Shown one piece after another: positions 30,844 through 40,120 of a stretch of DNA of 64,000 bases. Location: NCBI RefSeq assembly GCF_001653955.1, contig NZ_CP013022.1, forward strand, positions 682,001-746,000. Reading direction: 5' to 3'. The notes below the pieces were generated by a model. That model worked only from the letters and a program-made list of their open reading frames with translations. It was not told where the DNA came from and ran no database searches. The position numbers and the translations under genes were made by a program. Within the stretch, counting starts at the first letter, position 1, and every line of letters starts with the position of its first letter. This DNA is from Francisella persica ATCC VR-331 (GTDB lineage Bacteria; Pseudomonadota; Gammaproteobacteria; Francisellales; Francisellaceae).

Positions 30844-33387
30844 CTAAATTAGCGTTTTTTTTAGATCAAAGAGAATATTTAATGCTTCTAAAGGTGTTAT
30901 TGTGTTGATATCGATGGCATCAAGTTTTTGTTGTAAAATATTTTTTTTAGTGGTTGGTTCTAACTCAAGTTGGGGTTGGATTTGGGTTGGTTCTGTTAGT
31001 TGCTGTTTTTTTTCGAGATTATATAAATTTTGCTTTGCTGACTCTAGAACATCTTGAGATATTCCAGCAAGTTTAGCTACTTGGATGCCATAGGATTTTT
31101 TAGCCGCTCCTGCAACGGCTTTGTGCATAAAGTAGATATTATCCTTATATTCTTTTGCTTCAAAGTGGATATTGCATACATTTGAATATTGTTTGGCTAA
31201 TTCTGTGAGCTCAAAATAATGTGTTGCAAACAAAGTAAATGCACCTATTTTGGCAAATTTCTCTGCACATGCCTTAGCTAAAGCCAGACCATCAAAAGTG
31301 CTTGTGCCACGACCTATCTCATCCATTATTACTAGCGATTTAGCACTAGCATTGTTGAGGATATAGGCTGTTTCAGTCATTTCAACCATAAAAGTTGATC
31401 TGCCGCTAGATATATCATCAGATGCACCAATCCTTGTGTAAATAGTATCAATGTCACAAATATCTGCGTAACTTGCCGGTACAAATGAGCCGATGTAAGC
31501 TAAGAATATTAGTTGTGCAACCTGACGCATATATGTCGATTTACCCCCCATATTTGGACCGGTGATTATTTGTAAGGTATTGGTATCTTTGCTTAGTAAT
31601 GTATCATTAGGGATAAATTGCTCATCAATATTCTGTTCAATAGCTAGGTGACGAACTTGTTTAAGTTCTAATTTTGCTAAGTTATTAAACTTAGGCTGAC
31701 TAAGTTTAAGTTTAATGGCTCTTTCAGCAAAATTTGCTAAGACATCTATTTCCGCAATACTTGCGGCAGTTTCTTGTATTTGCTTATAATATTCTAGAAC
31801 TTTCTTTAATAGTGCATCATAGATTATTTTTTCACGGGCTAAAGCTTTCTCTTTTGATGAAAGTACTTTATCTTCAAAGTTTTTTAGCTCTTCAGTGATA
31901 TAGCGTTCACTAGCTTTTAGAGTTTGGCGTCTGACGTACTCAGTCGGGATTTTATCAGCATGCTGTTTTGATAATTCTATATAGTAGCCATGGACACGGT
32001 TGTAACCAACTTTGAGTGTGCTTATACCAGTTTTTTGTTTTTGTAACTCTTCAAATTTAACTAAAAAATCATAAGAGTTATCTTTTATGTTTTTTAGTTC
32101 GTCTAGTTCTTTATCAAAACCATCTTTAATGACGCCACCATCACGAATAGTTGCTGGTGGGGTTTCAACTATAGCTTTCTTTAAAAGTGCGACAAGTTCA
32201 TCAAGCTGATGGATACGTCTATTGATATTCTTAATCTCTTGAGTATTTTTGTCGTTCAAGAGTTTTTTGAGTGTTGGTAATTGCTCAAGAGAGTCGTGTA
32301 GTGCGACAAGATCTTTAGGCTTTACAGTTCCAAGTGCAACTCGTGAGATTATTCTTTCAATATCACTGATATAGTTAAGTACATCTTGAATTTTTAAAAA
32401 ATACTGATTTTTACTTAAGCTATTTATAACACTATGGCGAGTAGATAAAATATTTAAATTCCTTGTTGGATTGCTGAAATACCTTTTTAGTAAACGACTA
32501 CCAAGACTAGTCTTACATTTGCTAATTATGCCGAGCAAACTACTTTTTGAGTTATTATCTAACTCAAGATTTATACGACTGTTTATATCTATGTTAATGA
32601 TATCTTGTTCTTGTTCATAACTGATATTAGTGATATGTCTAGGAGTATCCTTGAGAATATTTGCAAGATAGCTAAGTATTGAGCCAATAGTTGTTAGCTG
32701 TTCACTTTTATAAAGATTGAGAATATTATTAGCAATATTATTATCAAAAGAGTTGTTAATATATTTTTTTGCCTCAAAATTACTATAACACCATTCTTCT
32801 AAAGCTTTAATTGGTATCTTAAAAGGATTTTGTTGAGCAAGCTCACGAGAGTTGGTAATAATTTCTTGAGGCGATAGTTTAAGAACGGCATTTTTTAGCT
32901 CATTTAGACTAGTTAGTGTTTTAACTAGATAAATTTTTCCTTGAGTATAGCTAGTGTATGCTAAATTGTATTTATTTTTTTTGACAAAAATACTTACAAG
33001 AATACTATCTTGATTACTGTCTAAAAAAGCTTCTTCAGTAACTGTCGCTGGAGTTATAATGCGTGTAACTTGTCTCTCAACAGGGCCTTTTGATGTATTT
33101 GGATCGCTAGTTTGCTCACATATAGCAATCGATAGACCTTTTTTAACAATTTTTGCAATATAAGCTTCAGCAGCATGATATGGTACCCCAGCCATTGGAA
33201 TTGATTCACCATTTGACTTACCACGAGAAGTCAGAGTGATATCTAAAAGTTCTACGGCTTTTTTAGCATCATCAAAAAAAAGCTCATAAAAATCACCCAT
33301 ACGGTAAAATAATAATATATCTTGGTATTGTGATTTAATTTTTAAATATTGCTGTATCATCGGGGTGTGATTAGAAGTACCTTGCAT
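30844..33387 (-). CDS. mutS: DNA mismatch repair protein MutS
   Basis: Recognises mismatches and small loops and recruits MutL. The 847 residues match the standard length. The mismatch-binding [11 protein letters not shown] motif lies near residue 27, with the reading phenylalanine and glutamate present. The ATPase domain holds the Walker [15 protein letters not shown] near residue 610, the Walker [16 protein letters not shown] and the [10 protein letters not shown] switch. A short tail contains [12 protein letters not shown], the beginning of the tetramerisation segment. The gene is first in a - strand run leading to secB, and is divergent from accA. Confidence 0.97.
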   Translation of the reverse strand: MQGTSNHTPMIQQYLKIKSQYQDILLFYRMGDFYELFFDDAKKAVELLDITLTSRGKSNGESIPMAGVPYHAAEAYIAKIVKKGLSIAICEQTSDPNTSKGPVERQVTRIITPATVTEEAFLDSNQDSILVSIFVKKNKYNLAYTSYTQGKIYLVKTLTSLNELKNAVLKLSPQEIITNSRELAQQNPFKIPIKALEEWCYSNFEAKKYINNSFDNNIANNILNLYKSEQLTTIGSILSYLANILKDTPRHITNISYEQEQDIINIDINSRINLELDNNSKSSLLGIISKCKTSLGSRLLKRYFSNPTRNLNILSTRHSVINSLSKNQYFLKIQDVLNYISDIERIISRVALGTVKPKDLVALHDSLEQLPTLKKLLNDKNTQEIKNINRRIHQLDELVALLKKAIVETPPATIRDGGVIKDGFDKELDELKNIKDNSYDFLVKFEELQKQKTGISTLKVGYNRVHGYYIELSKQHADKIPTEYVRRQTLKASERYITEELKNFEDKVLSSKEKALAREKIIYDALLKKVLEYYKQIQETAASIAEIDVLANFAERAIKLKLSQPKFNNLAKLELKQVRHLAIEQNIDEQFIPNDTLLSKDTNTLQIITGPNMGGKSTYMRQVAQLIFLAYIGSFVPASYADICDIDTIYTRIGASDDISSGRSTFMVEMTETAYILNNASAKSLVIMDEIGRGTSTFDGLALAKACAEKFAKIGAFTLFATHYFELTELAKQYSNVCNIHFEAKEYKDNIYFMHKAVAGAAKKSYGIQVAKLAGISQDVLESAKQNLYNLEKKQQLTEPTQIQPQLELEPTTKKNILQQKLDAIDINTITPLEALNILFDLKKTLI

Positions 33388-33555
33388 AATAGTTAAATTG
33401 TATAATCTTATTTGTAGTAATGATTATATCTATAAATGTTTAGCATAACAAACTTTCAAAATCAGTCGTTGTCACTTTTTTATTTTGCTAAAATACTTTA
33501 AAATATCACGTAGCTATTTTTTATGAATTGATTTGTATTTGAAAGGAGAAAATAA

Positions 33556-34503
33556 ATGAATTATTTAGACTTTGAGTCAAAAATAAAAGAAATCGAAGAT
33601 AAAATCACATCTTTATCACATGTATTTGAAGATGAAAAAACAGAAGCCGAAATTAAAAAGCTAAGTAAGAAAAGACTTGAGCTGATGAAATCTATTTACT
33701 CTAAACTTACAGATTGGCAAGTAGTACAGTTATCACGCCATCCTGATAGACCATATTTTAAAGATTTATTACCATTAATTTTTATGGATTTCCAAGAATT
33801 GCATGGTGATAGAACTTTCGGTGATGACTTAGCTGTTATCGGTGGTTTGGCAAAATTAAACAATAAGCCAGTTATGGTTATTGGTCAGGAAAAAGGTCGT
33901 GATACCAAGAGTAAAATAAAACACAATTTTGGTATGATGCATCCCGAAGGATACCGTAAGGCTTTAAGACTTATGAAACTAGCAGAGAAATTTAATATGC
34001 CAGTTGTAACTTTTATTGATACTCCAGGTGCTTACCCTGGTATCAAAGCAGAAGAGCGTGGTCAAAGTGAAGCTATTGCAAGAAATCTATTAGAGATGAG
34101 TTCTCTAAAAGTTCCTGTTGTATGTATCGTAATTGGTGAAGGCTGTTCTGGTGGAGCTTTAGGTATAGGTGTTGGTGATAGACTACTGATGCTGCAGTAT
34201 AGCTATTTTGCAACTATTTCACCTGAAGGATGTGCTTCAATTCTGCATAAAACAGCTGAGAAAGCATCTGAGGTTACACAAATGATGAATATCACCTCAG
34301 GGCGTCTTAAAGAATTAAAAATAGTTGATGAAGTAATTCCTGAGCCACTAGGTGGAGCTCACCGTGATTATAAAACTACTGCTACTAATATTAGAAAAGC
34401 TATAACTACAGAGCTAAAAATACTTTCTGACATGACAGTAGAACAAAGAAATTCTAAAAGATATGATAAATTAATGTCTTTTGGAAGGTTCAAGGAAGCA
34501 TAG
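33556..34503 (+). CDS. accA: Acetyl-CoA carboxylase carboxyltransferase subunit alpha
   Basis: With AccD it transfers the carboxyl group from biotin-AccB to acetyl-CoA, making malonyl-CoA for fatty acid synthesis. The 315 residues include [39 protein letters not shown] and [15 protein letters not shown], all signature segments. A ribosome binding site (AAAGGAG) lies 8 bases upstream. A pilin-like gene begins 30 bases after its stop, so accA probably leads an operon that continues through three pilin-like genes and murQ. Confidence 0.97.
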   Translation: MNYLDFESKIKEIEDKITSLSHVFEDEKTEAEIKKLSKKRLELMKSIYSKLTDWQVVQLSRHPDRPYFKDLLPLIFMDFQELHGDRTFGDDLAVIGGLAKLNNKPVMVIGQEKGRDTKSKIKHNFGMMHPEGYRKALRLMKLAEKFNMPVVTFIDTPGAYPGIKAEERGQSEAIARNLLEMSSLKVPVVCIVIGEGCSGGALGIGVGDRLLMLQYSYFATISPEGCASILHKTAEKASEVTQMMNITSGRLKELKIVDEVIPEPLGGAHRDYKTTATNIRKAITTELKILSDMTVEQRNSKRYDKLMSFGRFKEA

Positions 34504-34532
34504 TTTATAAGTACTAAATCAAAAATGTTTCG

Positions 34533-35036
34533 ATGCTCTTACAAAAGATAAAATCACAGGCAGGCTTTGGTATAATAGAGTCAATCCTTGCCGCTTTGAT
34601 TTTGTTGTTTGTGTTATCCTCAGGTTTTCTGCTGCTAAATAGTGTCTTAGTCAATATAACTCTTGAGAACAAAAAATATGAGATAGCAACTATTCTTGAT
34701 GAGAGAGTAAGTGTTTATCGTCTAACTGGAGTTTTTGATGATACTAAAACCAAAGATGGTATAGAATTTATCAAATCAGTTGTGTTAGAGAAACAAAATG
34801 ATGCTAAGCCTAAAGAAAAGCTAGAGGCTGTGAATAGATTTAAAGCGTTCAGTGTTACTGACGTAAGAAAAATGGTTGAAAAAGTAGATAAAAAATCCAA
34901 AAAAGCTGCTGATAACAATGTTGATATAGTATACAAAGTAGTCAATATTGCAGCTATTGATGATCATCTTGGTGTTGCAGATCGTGTTAAGGTTATTGAG
35001 CGTGAGGTAAAGCAAAATGATAGTCAAGAGCAATAA
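34533..35036 (+). CDS. Minor pilin, PilV/GspI-like prepilin
   Basis: Probable minor subunit of a type IV pilus or type II-like pseudopilus. The first residues, MLLQKIKSQAG followed by FGIIES, form a class III prepilin signal: an 11-residue basic leader ending in glycine, phenylalanine at +1 and glutamate at +5. A 20-residue hydrophobic helix follows (ILAALILLFVLSSGFLLLNS). The rest is a charged, lysine-rich globular part without a known domain. The total is 167 residues. It overlaps the next pilin gene by 20 bases, implying translational coupling. Confidence 0.8.
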   Translation: MLLQKIKSQAGFGIIESILAALILLFVLSSGFLLLNSVLVNITLENKKYEIATILDERVSVYRLTGVFDDTKTKDGIEFIKSVVLEKQNDAKPKEKLEAVNRFKAFSVTDVRKMVEKVDKKSKKAADNNVDIVYKVVNIAAIDDHLGVADRVKVIEREVKQNDSQEQ

Positions 35037-36030
35037 TAAAAATGCTGGCTTTACACTGCCAGAGCTAATGGTTTCAATGGTTATAGCAGCTATAGTTATG
35101 GCAATGTCTATTGGTATTTATATTGATATGAAGGAGCAATATATCAAATTAAGTGACAAACATAAGATAAATACCAATCAGCTTTTGATTAAGCAAATTT
35201 TCTATAATGCGATCAGTCATGCAGGATTTACGACTAAATATGGTGATATCTATCAACAGCTTGTGGATAACTCAGGGGATAACTTTGGAGATATATTTGG
35301 TAAAATGGGAATAATAACCATTGGAAAAGCTCCAATTCAAGAGTTAGAAGGTCTGCCAAAGGGACTAAGTTTTTCAGTTGAAGCATGTAAAGAGCGGATA
35401 TTACACGATGAAGATCTTAGAAATATGAATATAAACGAAAGTATTCACTGTGTACAACCAGGTACAGATTTTCTGATGATTCAAAGAAGTAGCTTAGACT
35501 CAACTTTGAAAACTAACTCGTCAAATAATATTTTTAAAATAAATGAGTTTCAAAAAGATACGATACCTGAGAAAGATCTTAAAGCTAATGATTATCTAGT
35601 TTTGTGTAATGCTCTTGAGTGTGAGCTAGTTAAAGTTGGTACTGTTACACTAGATTTTATTTCGACTACTAAACGAGTTGAAGATAAGTTTAAGATCGGT
35701 GACTATGTTGGTAAGTATATTCTAGAAGTTTTCTTTGTAGCAGATAGTGGTAAAAAAGATAAAAGTGGTCAAGAAATCTACTCTTTATATGAGTATGTCA
35801 AACAAAACTCCGATGACTCGGCAATATATGAGTTAATAGATAATGTTAGTGATTTGAAGATCGAATATGTTTTAAATTCTAATATCCATCAAGGAAGTGC
35901 AAAACTAAAGTGGCAATCACTACAAAAACAATCAATAAAAGTAAAAAGTGTAACAATTGCGGCGCTTAAGGTTTCTTTTAAAGTATCAGGTCAACCAACT
36001 AGTAAAATATTCTTATTAGATCAAGTTTAG
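35017..36030 (+). CDS. Minor pilin, PilW-like prepilin
   Basis: The 337 residues begin MIVKSNNKNAG, cleaved before FTLPEL (Phe +1, Glu +5), then a hydrophobic helix MVSMVIAAIVMAMSIGIYI. The length and its place between PilV-like and PilX-like genes fit PilW, a minor pilin that helps prime pilus assembly and present adhesins. The globular part contains CVQPGTDFLMIQRSS and YVLNSNIHQGS, PilW-like in style. Coupled by a 20-base overlap to the gene before and separated by 9 bases from the gene after. Confidence 0.78.
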   Translation: MIVKSNNKNAGFTLPELMVSMVIAAIVMAMSIGIYIDMKEQYIKLSDKHKINTNQLLIKQIFYNAISHAGFTTKYGDIYQQLVDNSGDNFGDIFGKMGIITIGKAPIQELEGLPKGLSFSVEACKERILHDEDLRNMNINESIHCVQPGTDFLMIQRSSLDSTLKTNSSNNIFKINEFQKDTIPEKDLKANDYLVLCNALECELVKVGTVTLDFISTTKRVEDKFKIGDYVGKYILEVFFVADSGKKDKSGQEIYSLYEYVKQNSDDSAIYELIDNVSDLKIEYVLNSNIHQGSAKLKWQSLQKQSIKVKSVTIAALKVSFKVSGQPTSKIFLLDQV

Positions 36031-36039
36031 GGGCTTATA

Positions 36040-37995
36040 ATGTATAAAAGACTAAAATCAAAAGTTTCTGGTTCGGCATTGTTAATGGCTTTGGTATTTT
36101 CTTTTGTGATTATGGTGATGCTTACAGGTCTTTTATATACATTTAAGATGGGACTTTTGACTACTAAAAGTATCATCAAAAATAATAATGAGAAAGTCTT
36201 AGGTGAAACCTATATATATAAAGTTAAAGATGATATAAATTTCACAAAATCATCGGAGTTTGAAATAGGCGATAGTAAGTTTCAAATTATAGTTAATAAG
36301 GATAATATATCATCGTTTTTCCCCAATAATACAAATGTAGAACTTTTTCAGTCTCAGCAATATGATAGTTATGATGTAATATATAAAGCTTTTAACTTAG
36401 GTACACATGTTGATCTTACTGAAAGGATTATCTACAATGCGTTAGCGGCAAATAGCTACCAAAGTTTTGATGACGATTTTATCCCGATTAATGTGCCGAT
36501 GATAAATATTGATGCTATGACTGATTACCAAGAGAGAATTTATCGCTTAAAAAGTGATGGTACTATTGATGATACACCAAAAGGATTTATTGGCTTTATA
36601 CAAAAACAGAATAAGCAGTTAAATATTTTTACAAAAAATGCAAAAATTGGTGTGCCAATTCTAGATAAAATGGCAACAGACTATAAAGTTAAGGTAGGCT
36701 GGAACCTTGAGAAGGGTAAGTGGAGATTATATTTACTCCTATATGATACAGATAAATTATTTACTACAGATATACTTTTAGATGATCTTATTAATGAAGA
36801 GGTCAAAGGTTTAGCAGCTGATAATGAAGCTCTGGGTAATCAAATTGGTAAGTGGCAAGCTGTAACTAGTGGCGGTGGCAGAGGTATGAGTTCATCAGGA
36901 GAGCAATTTATCAAAGATGGTATTATTGATGTAGTTTGGTATTTTGATAAAAATGATGCACCTCCTGAGCTGTTAATTGTTAGAAGTGGTGGACAAAACC
37001 AAAGTGGTAGTAATACCAATGATAATGCTACTAAAAGAAAAAAAATAACTAGGCAACAGTTAGAAGTCTACTATTCAGAGTATTCATCTATCAATAAAAA
37101 TTATGTTGTCAAATTGGCTGATAAAATTGACTTCAAAGAAGAGTTAAATGAAGATACAGTTAAGTTACTAGTGCCAGATATGGCAAGTAATCTTGAGGCT
37201 AATATGGTGCTGATATTTCATCCTAATGATCAAAGCAAAACACTTATGGGTATCAGTGATTTTAATTATAACGGTGATCATCGTGTTGGTAAAAGTCTAG
37301 ATACATATGTTGATGGAGAGAACTTTGGTAAACCAATAATAGTGTCAAAATCTAATGATTCGATATATATAATTACATTTGAGCCTAATAAATTACATCG
37401 TTACGAATATAAAAAAGGCTATGGTAGTTTTATAAGTTTGGAATACGGCTCAAATAGTCTTGAAAAAGAGTTTGACTTGGATAATCAAAGTAGTGATATG
37501 GTTGTTGGCTTACCAAAATCAAAAAAAAAAGCTGATAAAAAAAATAAAGGTATTCAGTTAGTTGTATCAAAGTTTGGCTATTTATTTGTATTTACACCAG
37601 ATAAAGTTATGCAACTTAATTACGACTTTGACATACTCCAAGAGATTGATTTAGCAGCATCTAGCCCACAAATTTTAGCTGATTTTGATGCTGTTAAAAA
37701 CACAATTAATAAGATATATATTCAATCAGAGGCATTAGATCTTAAAGTACAGGAAATTAGAGATGAACTAGGTGATGAAGATCAGCCACAGGATAAATCT
37801 GAAATTAATGATAAAATTAAATCTTTTTCCCAAAATAAAACTAAATCAAAATCGATAGCTGAAAGAAAAAAACAAGAGTTAACAAAAAAGAATAGCAAAG
37901 CTAAAAATGAAGAAGATAATGAGCCAGCTGCTCCTGTATATTTAGATAGTAAGTATCTTTATCCTTTAGGAATAGTCAAGGAAATCAAATTATGA
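36040..37995 (+). CDS. Large PilX-like pilus assembly protein
   Basis: 651 residues, far longer than the usual PilX (about 170-200). The N-terminus MYKRLKSKVSGSALLMALVFSFVIMVMLTGLL is a PilX/GspK-type signal with a long membrane helix and no glutamate at +5. Residues about 390-560 contain repeated beta-strand text (SIYIITFEPNKLHRYE, GIQLVVSKFGYLFVFTPDKVMQL) that could be blades of a propeller, as in PilY1. The last 80 residues are lysine and glutamine rich. An A10 tract (37521-37530) and an A8 tract lie in the coding sequence. The gene overlaps murQ by 4 bases. Confidence 0.65.
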   Translation: MYKRLKSKVSGSALLMALVFSFVIMVMLTGLLYTFKMGLLTTKSIIKNNNEKVLGETYIYKVKDDINFTKSSEFEIGDSKFQIIVNKDNISSFFPNNTNVELFQSQQYDSYDVIYKAFNLGTHVDLTERIIYNALAANSYQSFDDDFIPINVPMINIDAMTDYQERIYRLKSDGTIDDTPKGFIGFIQKQNKQLNIFTKNAKIGVPILDKMATDYKVKVGWNLEKGKWRLYLLLYDTDKLFTTDILLDDLINEEVKGLAADNEALGNQIGKWQAVTSGGGRGMSSSGEQFIKDGIIDVVWYFDKNDAPPELLIVRSGGQNQSGSNTNDNATKRKKITRQQLEVYYSEYSSINKNYVVKLADKIDFKEELNEDTVKLLVPDMASNLEANMVLIFHPNDQSKTLMGISDFNYNGDHRVGKSLDTYVDGENFGKPIIVSKSNDSIYIITFEPNKLHRYEYKKGYGSFISLEYGSNSLEKEFDLDNQSSDMVVGLPKSKKKADKKNKGIQLVVSKFGYLFVFTPDKVMQLNYDFDILQEIDLAASSPQILADFDAVKNTINKIYIQSEALDLKVQEIRDELGDEDQPQDKSEINDKIKSFSQNKTKSKSIAERKKQELTKKNSKAKNEEDNEPAAPVYLDSKYLYPLGIVKEIKL

Positions 37996-38888
37996 ATATC
38001 TTAGAAAATATTAATACGGAAAAAAGAAACCCTAGAAGCTTTAATCTTGATTCAATATCTATAGCTGAAGCAGTCAATTTAATGATAGATGAAGAGTATA
38101 GTGTAATTGAAGCTCTAAAAGAACAGCATACAAATATAACAGAGGTGATTTTAGCAACATCTTATGCTTTAAAAAATGCTGGTAGGATTGTATACATTGG
38201 GGCAGGTACTAGTGGTAGATTAGGTATATTAGATGCTGTAGAGTGTCCACCAACTTTCAGTGTTGATTATAATACGGTTATAGGCTTGATAGCTGGTGGG
38301 GAGAAGGCTTTTATCCAAGCCCAAGAAGGAGCTGAAGATAATGTTAATTTTGGCAAAGAAGATTTACAGAGTATAAATCTTACAGCTAAAGATATTGTAA
38401 TAGGTATTACTGCAAGTGGTAGGACACCATATGTTATTGGCGCTCTTGAGTATGCTAATTCTATCGGTGTAGCTACAGTTGCTATTAGTTGTACTAAGCA
38501 GGCAAAAATATCTAGATATGCTAAATATACCATAGAGGCAGTACCAGGGCCTGAGGTTTTGACAGGTTCAACAAGATTAAAAGCTGGAACTACTCAAAAG
38601 CTTATTCTAAATATGATATCGACTCTTTCAATGGTTGCTATCGGTAAAGTCTATCAAAATCTAATGATAGATGTAAAACCTACTAACCAAAAGCTAGTTG
38701 AGCGCTCAAAAAATATTATCTGTGAAGCTACGGGAGTAGATTATATGACAGCAGCGGATTTTTACTTAAAAGCGAATAAATCCGTCAAGGTTGCAATAGT
38801 AATGATACTAAATGACTGTGATTATGAAAAAGCTTTGGCAATGTTAAAGAACAATAGTAATTTTATCAAAGAGTTAAAATGTTATTAA
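37992..38888 (+). CDS. murQ: N-acetylmuramic acid 6-phosphate etherase
   Basis: Cleaves the lactyl ether of MurNAc-6-phosphate to GlcNAc-6-phosphate and D-lactate, recycling cell wall sugars. The 298 residues include the SIS-domain sugar-phosphate site VYIGAGTSGRLGILDAVECPPTFSV and GITASGRTPYVIGALEYA, then PGPEVLTGSTRLKAGTTQKLILNM. Length is standard. Its start overlaps the end of the large pilin-like gene (ATGA), so it is translated from that transcript. No MurP transporter or AnmK kinase gene is adjacent. Confidence 0.93.
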   Translation: MNILENINTEKRNPRSFNLDSISIAEAVNLMIDEEYSVIEALKEQHTNITEVILATSYALKNAGRIVYIGAGTSGRLGILDAVECPPTFSVDYNTVIGLIAGGEKAFIQAQEGAEDNVNFGKEDLQSINLTAKDIVIGITASGRTPYVIGALEYANSIGVATVAISCTKQAKISRYAKYTIEAVPGPEVLTGSTRLKAGTTQKLILNMISTLSMVAIGKVYQNLMIDVKPTNQKLVERSKNIICEATGVDYMTAADFYLKANKSVKVAIVMILNDCDYEKALAMLKNNSNFIKELKCY

Positions 38889-39340
38889 TATTATATTATA
38901 GCTGTTATGATTAGTTTCAATGTTTGTGCTGTTATTTATGAGACATATAAAATGGCGTGCTAGAATTATCTAATCATACATCTCAAGGTGCCAAGCAGCT
39001 AATTTAAGTGATGATCAAGTTTCTGTGATTGATATGAACAGTATTTATACACGCATAATAAGTTTGGGGTAGTAATCAGCAGCAAGTATTATATGTCTTA
39101 TCCTCAACCACAAGAGGATACGCTTAAAGTAGCTTTTCCAGAAGAATTTATAGATAATTATTTTGATTTCTATGGTAGAAACTATCAATATCATAGCTTG
39201 ATGTCATAAATAATGGATACAAGTATATATTCACCAAATGATGCAAATAATATGCACCTGCAAAGAAATTGCTAAATTAATTACAATTTAAACTATTGAT
39301 TATAAGATTTTATGAAATCTGATAGATCACTTTGTGAGGC
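38889..39340. other. Degenerate stretch after murQ
   Basis: No intact gene. On + between about 39075 and 39209 an open segment reads SSKYYMSYPQPQEDTLKVAFPEEFIDNYFDFYG and stops, which looks like the C-terminal end of a lost protein of unknown family. Upstream text at 38905-38960 (MISFNVCAVIYETYKMA) may be its start, with stops in between. Confidence 0.35.
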
Positions 39341-39341
39341 G

Positions 39342-40019
39342 AACTTTTTTACTTCTTTGTTTAAGTAGTAACCATTTTGTGGACTTGTGAGTATAAGTAA
39401 CTTTATCTTTATCATTTATCTTTTTTATAATTTTACTAATTGTAGCATCTACACTTAGGCTATAACCATCATAAGGACGATTATAACGCTTGAAAAAATT
39501 TTGTCGCGTTTTTAACACTATAAACATTTTCAGTCAATAAGAGCAATATTTGATATTCAATATTACTAAGTTGATAAAGTGTATCATATTTATTTTGAAT
39601 TGTTTTCTCTAAGTATCAAAAACAACTCCGTCAAAAAAATAAACATCTAGAGCGAATCATACTCCTGTTAATAGTAGTTTATTTTTGCTAATAAAAGCTT
39701 TATATTGAAAGGTTTTGATATAATAGTATTTAGCACCAAATTTGTATGCTAGAGTTTGATCTATCTCATCATCTGAAGCTGTAGCAGTAACTATATTTAT
39801 AATCTTTCTAATAAACATATCATTTTACAAAAATCTAAGCCACTTTCATTATAGGCATTATAATATATAATGACATTAAGTAAATTTTTTGTGAGTTTAG
39901 AATACTCTCTGCTGTTTCTGCTGAATCTGCAATATAAATTTATAGCCCTCTTTTTCTAATAAGTCTCTTAAGTTTATTCTTATTTCTTTTTCGTCATTGA
40001 CAACTAAAATACTTTTCAT
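39342..40019 (-). pseudogene. Decayed OmpR-family response regulator
   Basis: From the ATG at 40019 the - strand gives KSILVVNDEKEIRINLRDLLEKEGYKF, the start of a receiver domain. Further on come IVTATASDDEIDQTLAYKFGAKYY (the Thr and dimer-face region) and, near 39430-39490, a winged-helix end: YNRPYDGYSLSVDATISKIIKKINDK. Stops and frameshifts break the middle. It would have had about 225 residues. No intact sensor kinase is next to it. QseB/KdpE-type identity cannot be decided. Confidence 0.72.
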
Positions 40020-40061
40020 AATTAGTTTAATTATAAAAATTATATTTACATCTAATGATAT

Positions 40062-40120
40062 AATGTAAATAAATGTAAATAAATGTAAATAAATGTAAAT
40101 AAATGTAAATAAATGTAAAT
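40062..40120. repeat. Tandem repeat, 10-bp unit, about six copies
   Basis: The unit AATGTAAATA is repeated head to tail nearly perfectly about six times, 40 bases upstream of the start of the decayed response regulator. Such short arrays vary in copy number between Francisella isolates and are used in strain typing. There are no spacers of unique sequence, so it is not a CRISPR array. Confidence 0.9.

Noticed and set aside
40062-40120. Repeat array considered as a CRISPR
   Set aside because: Units are only 10 bp, contiguous and without unique spacers; no cas genes nearby.
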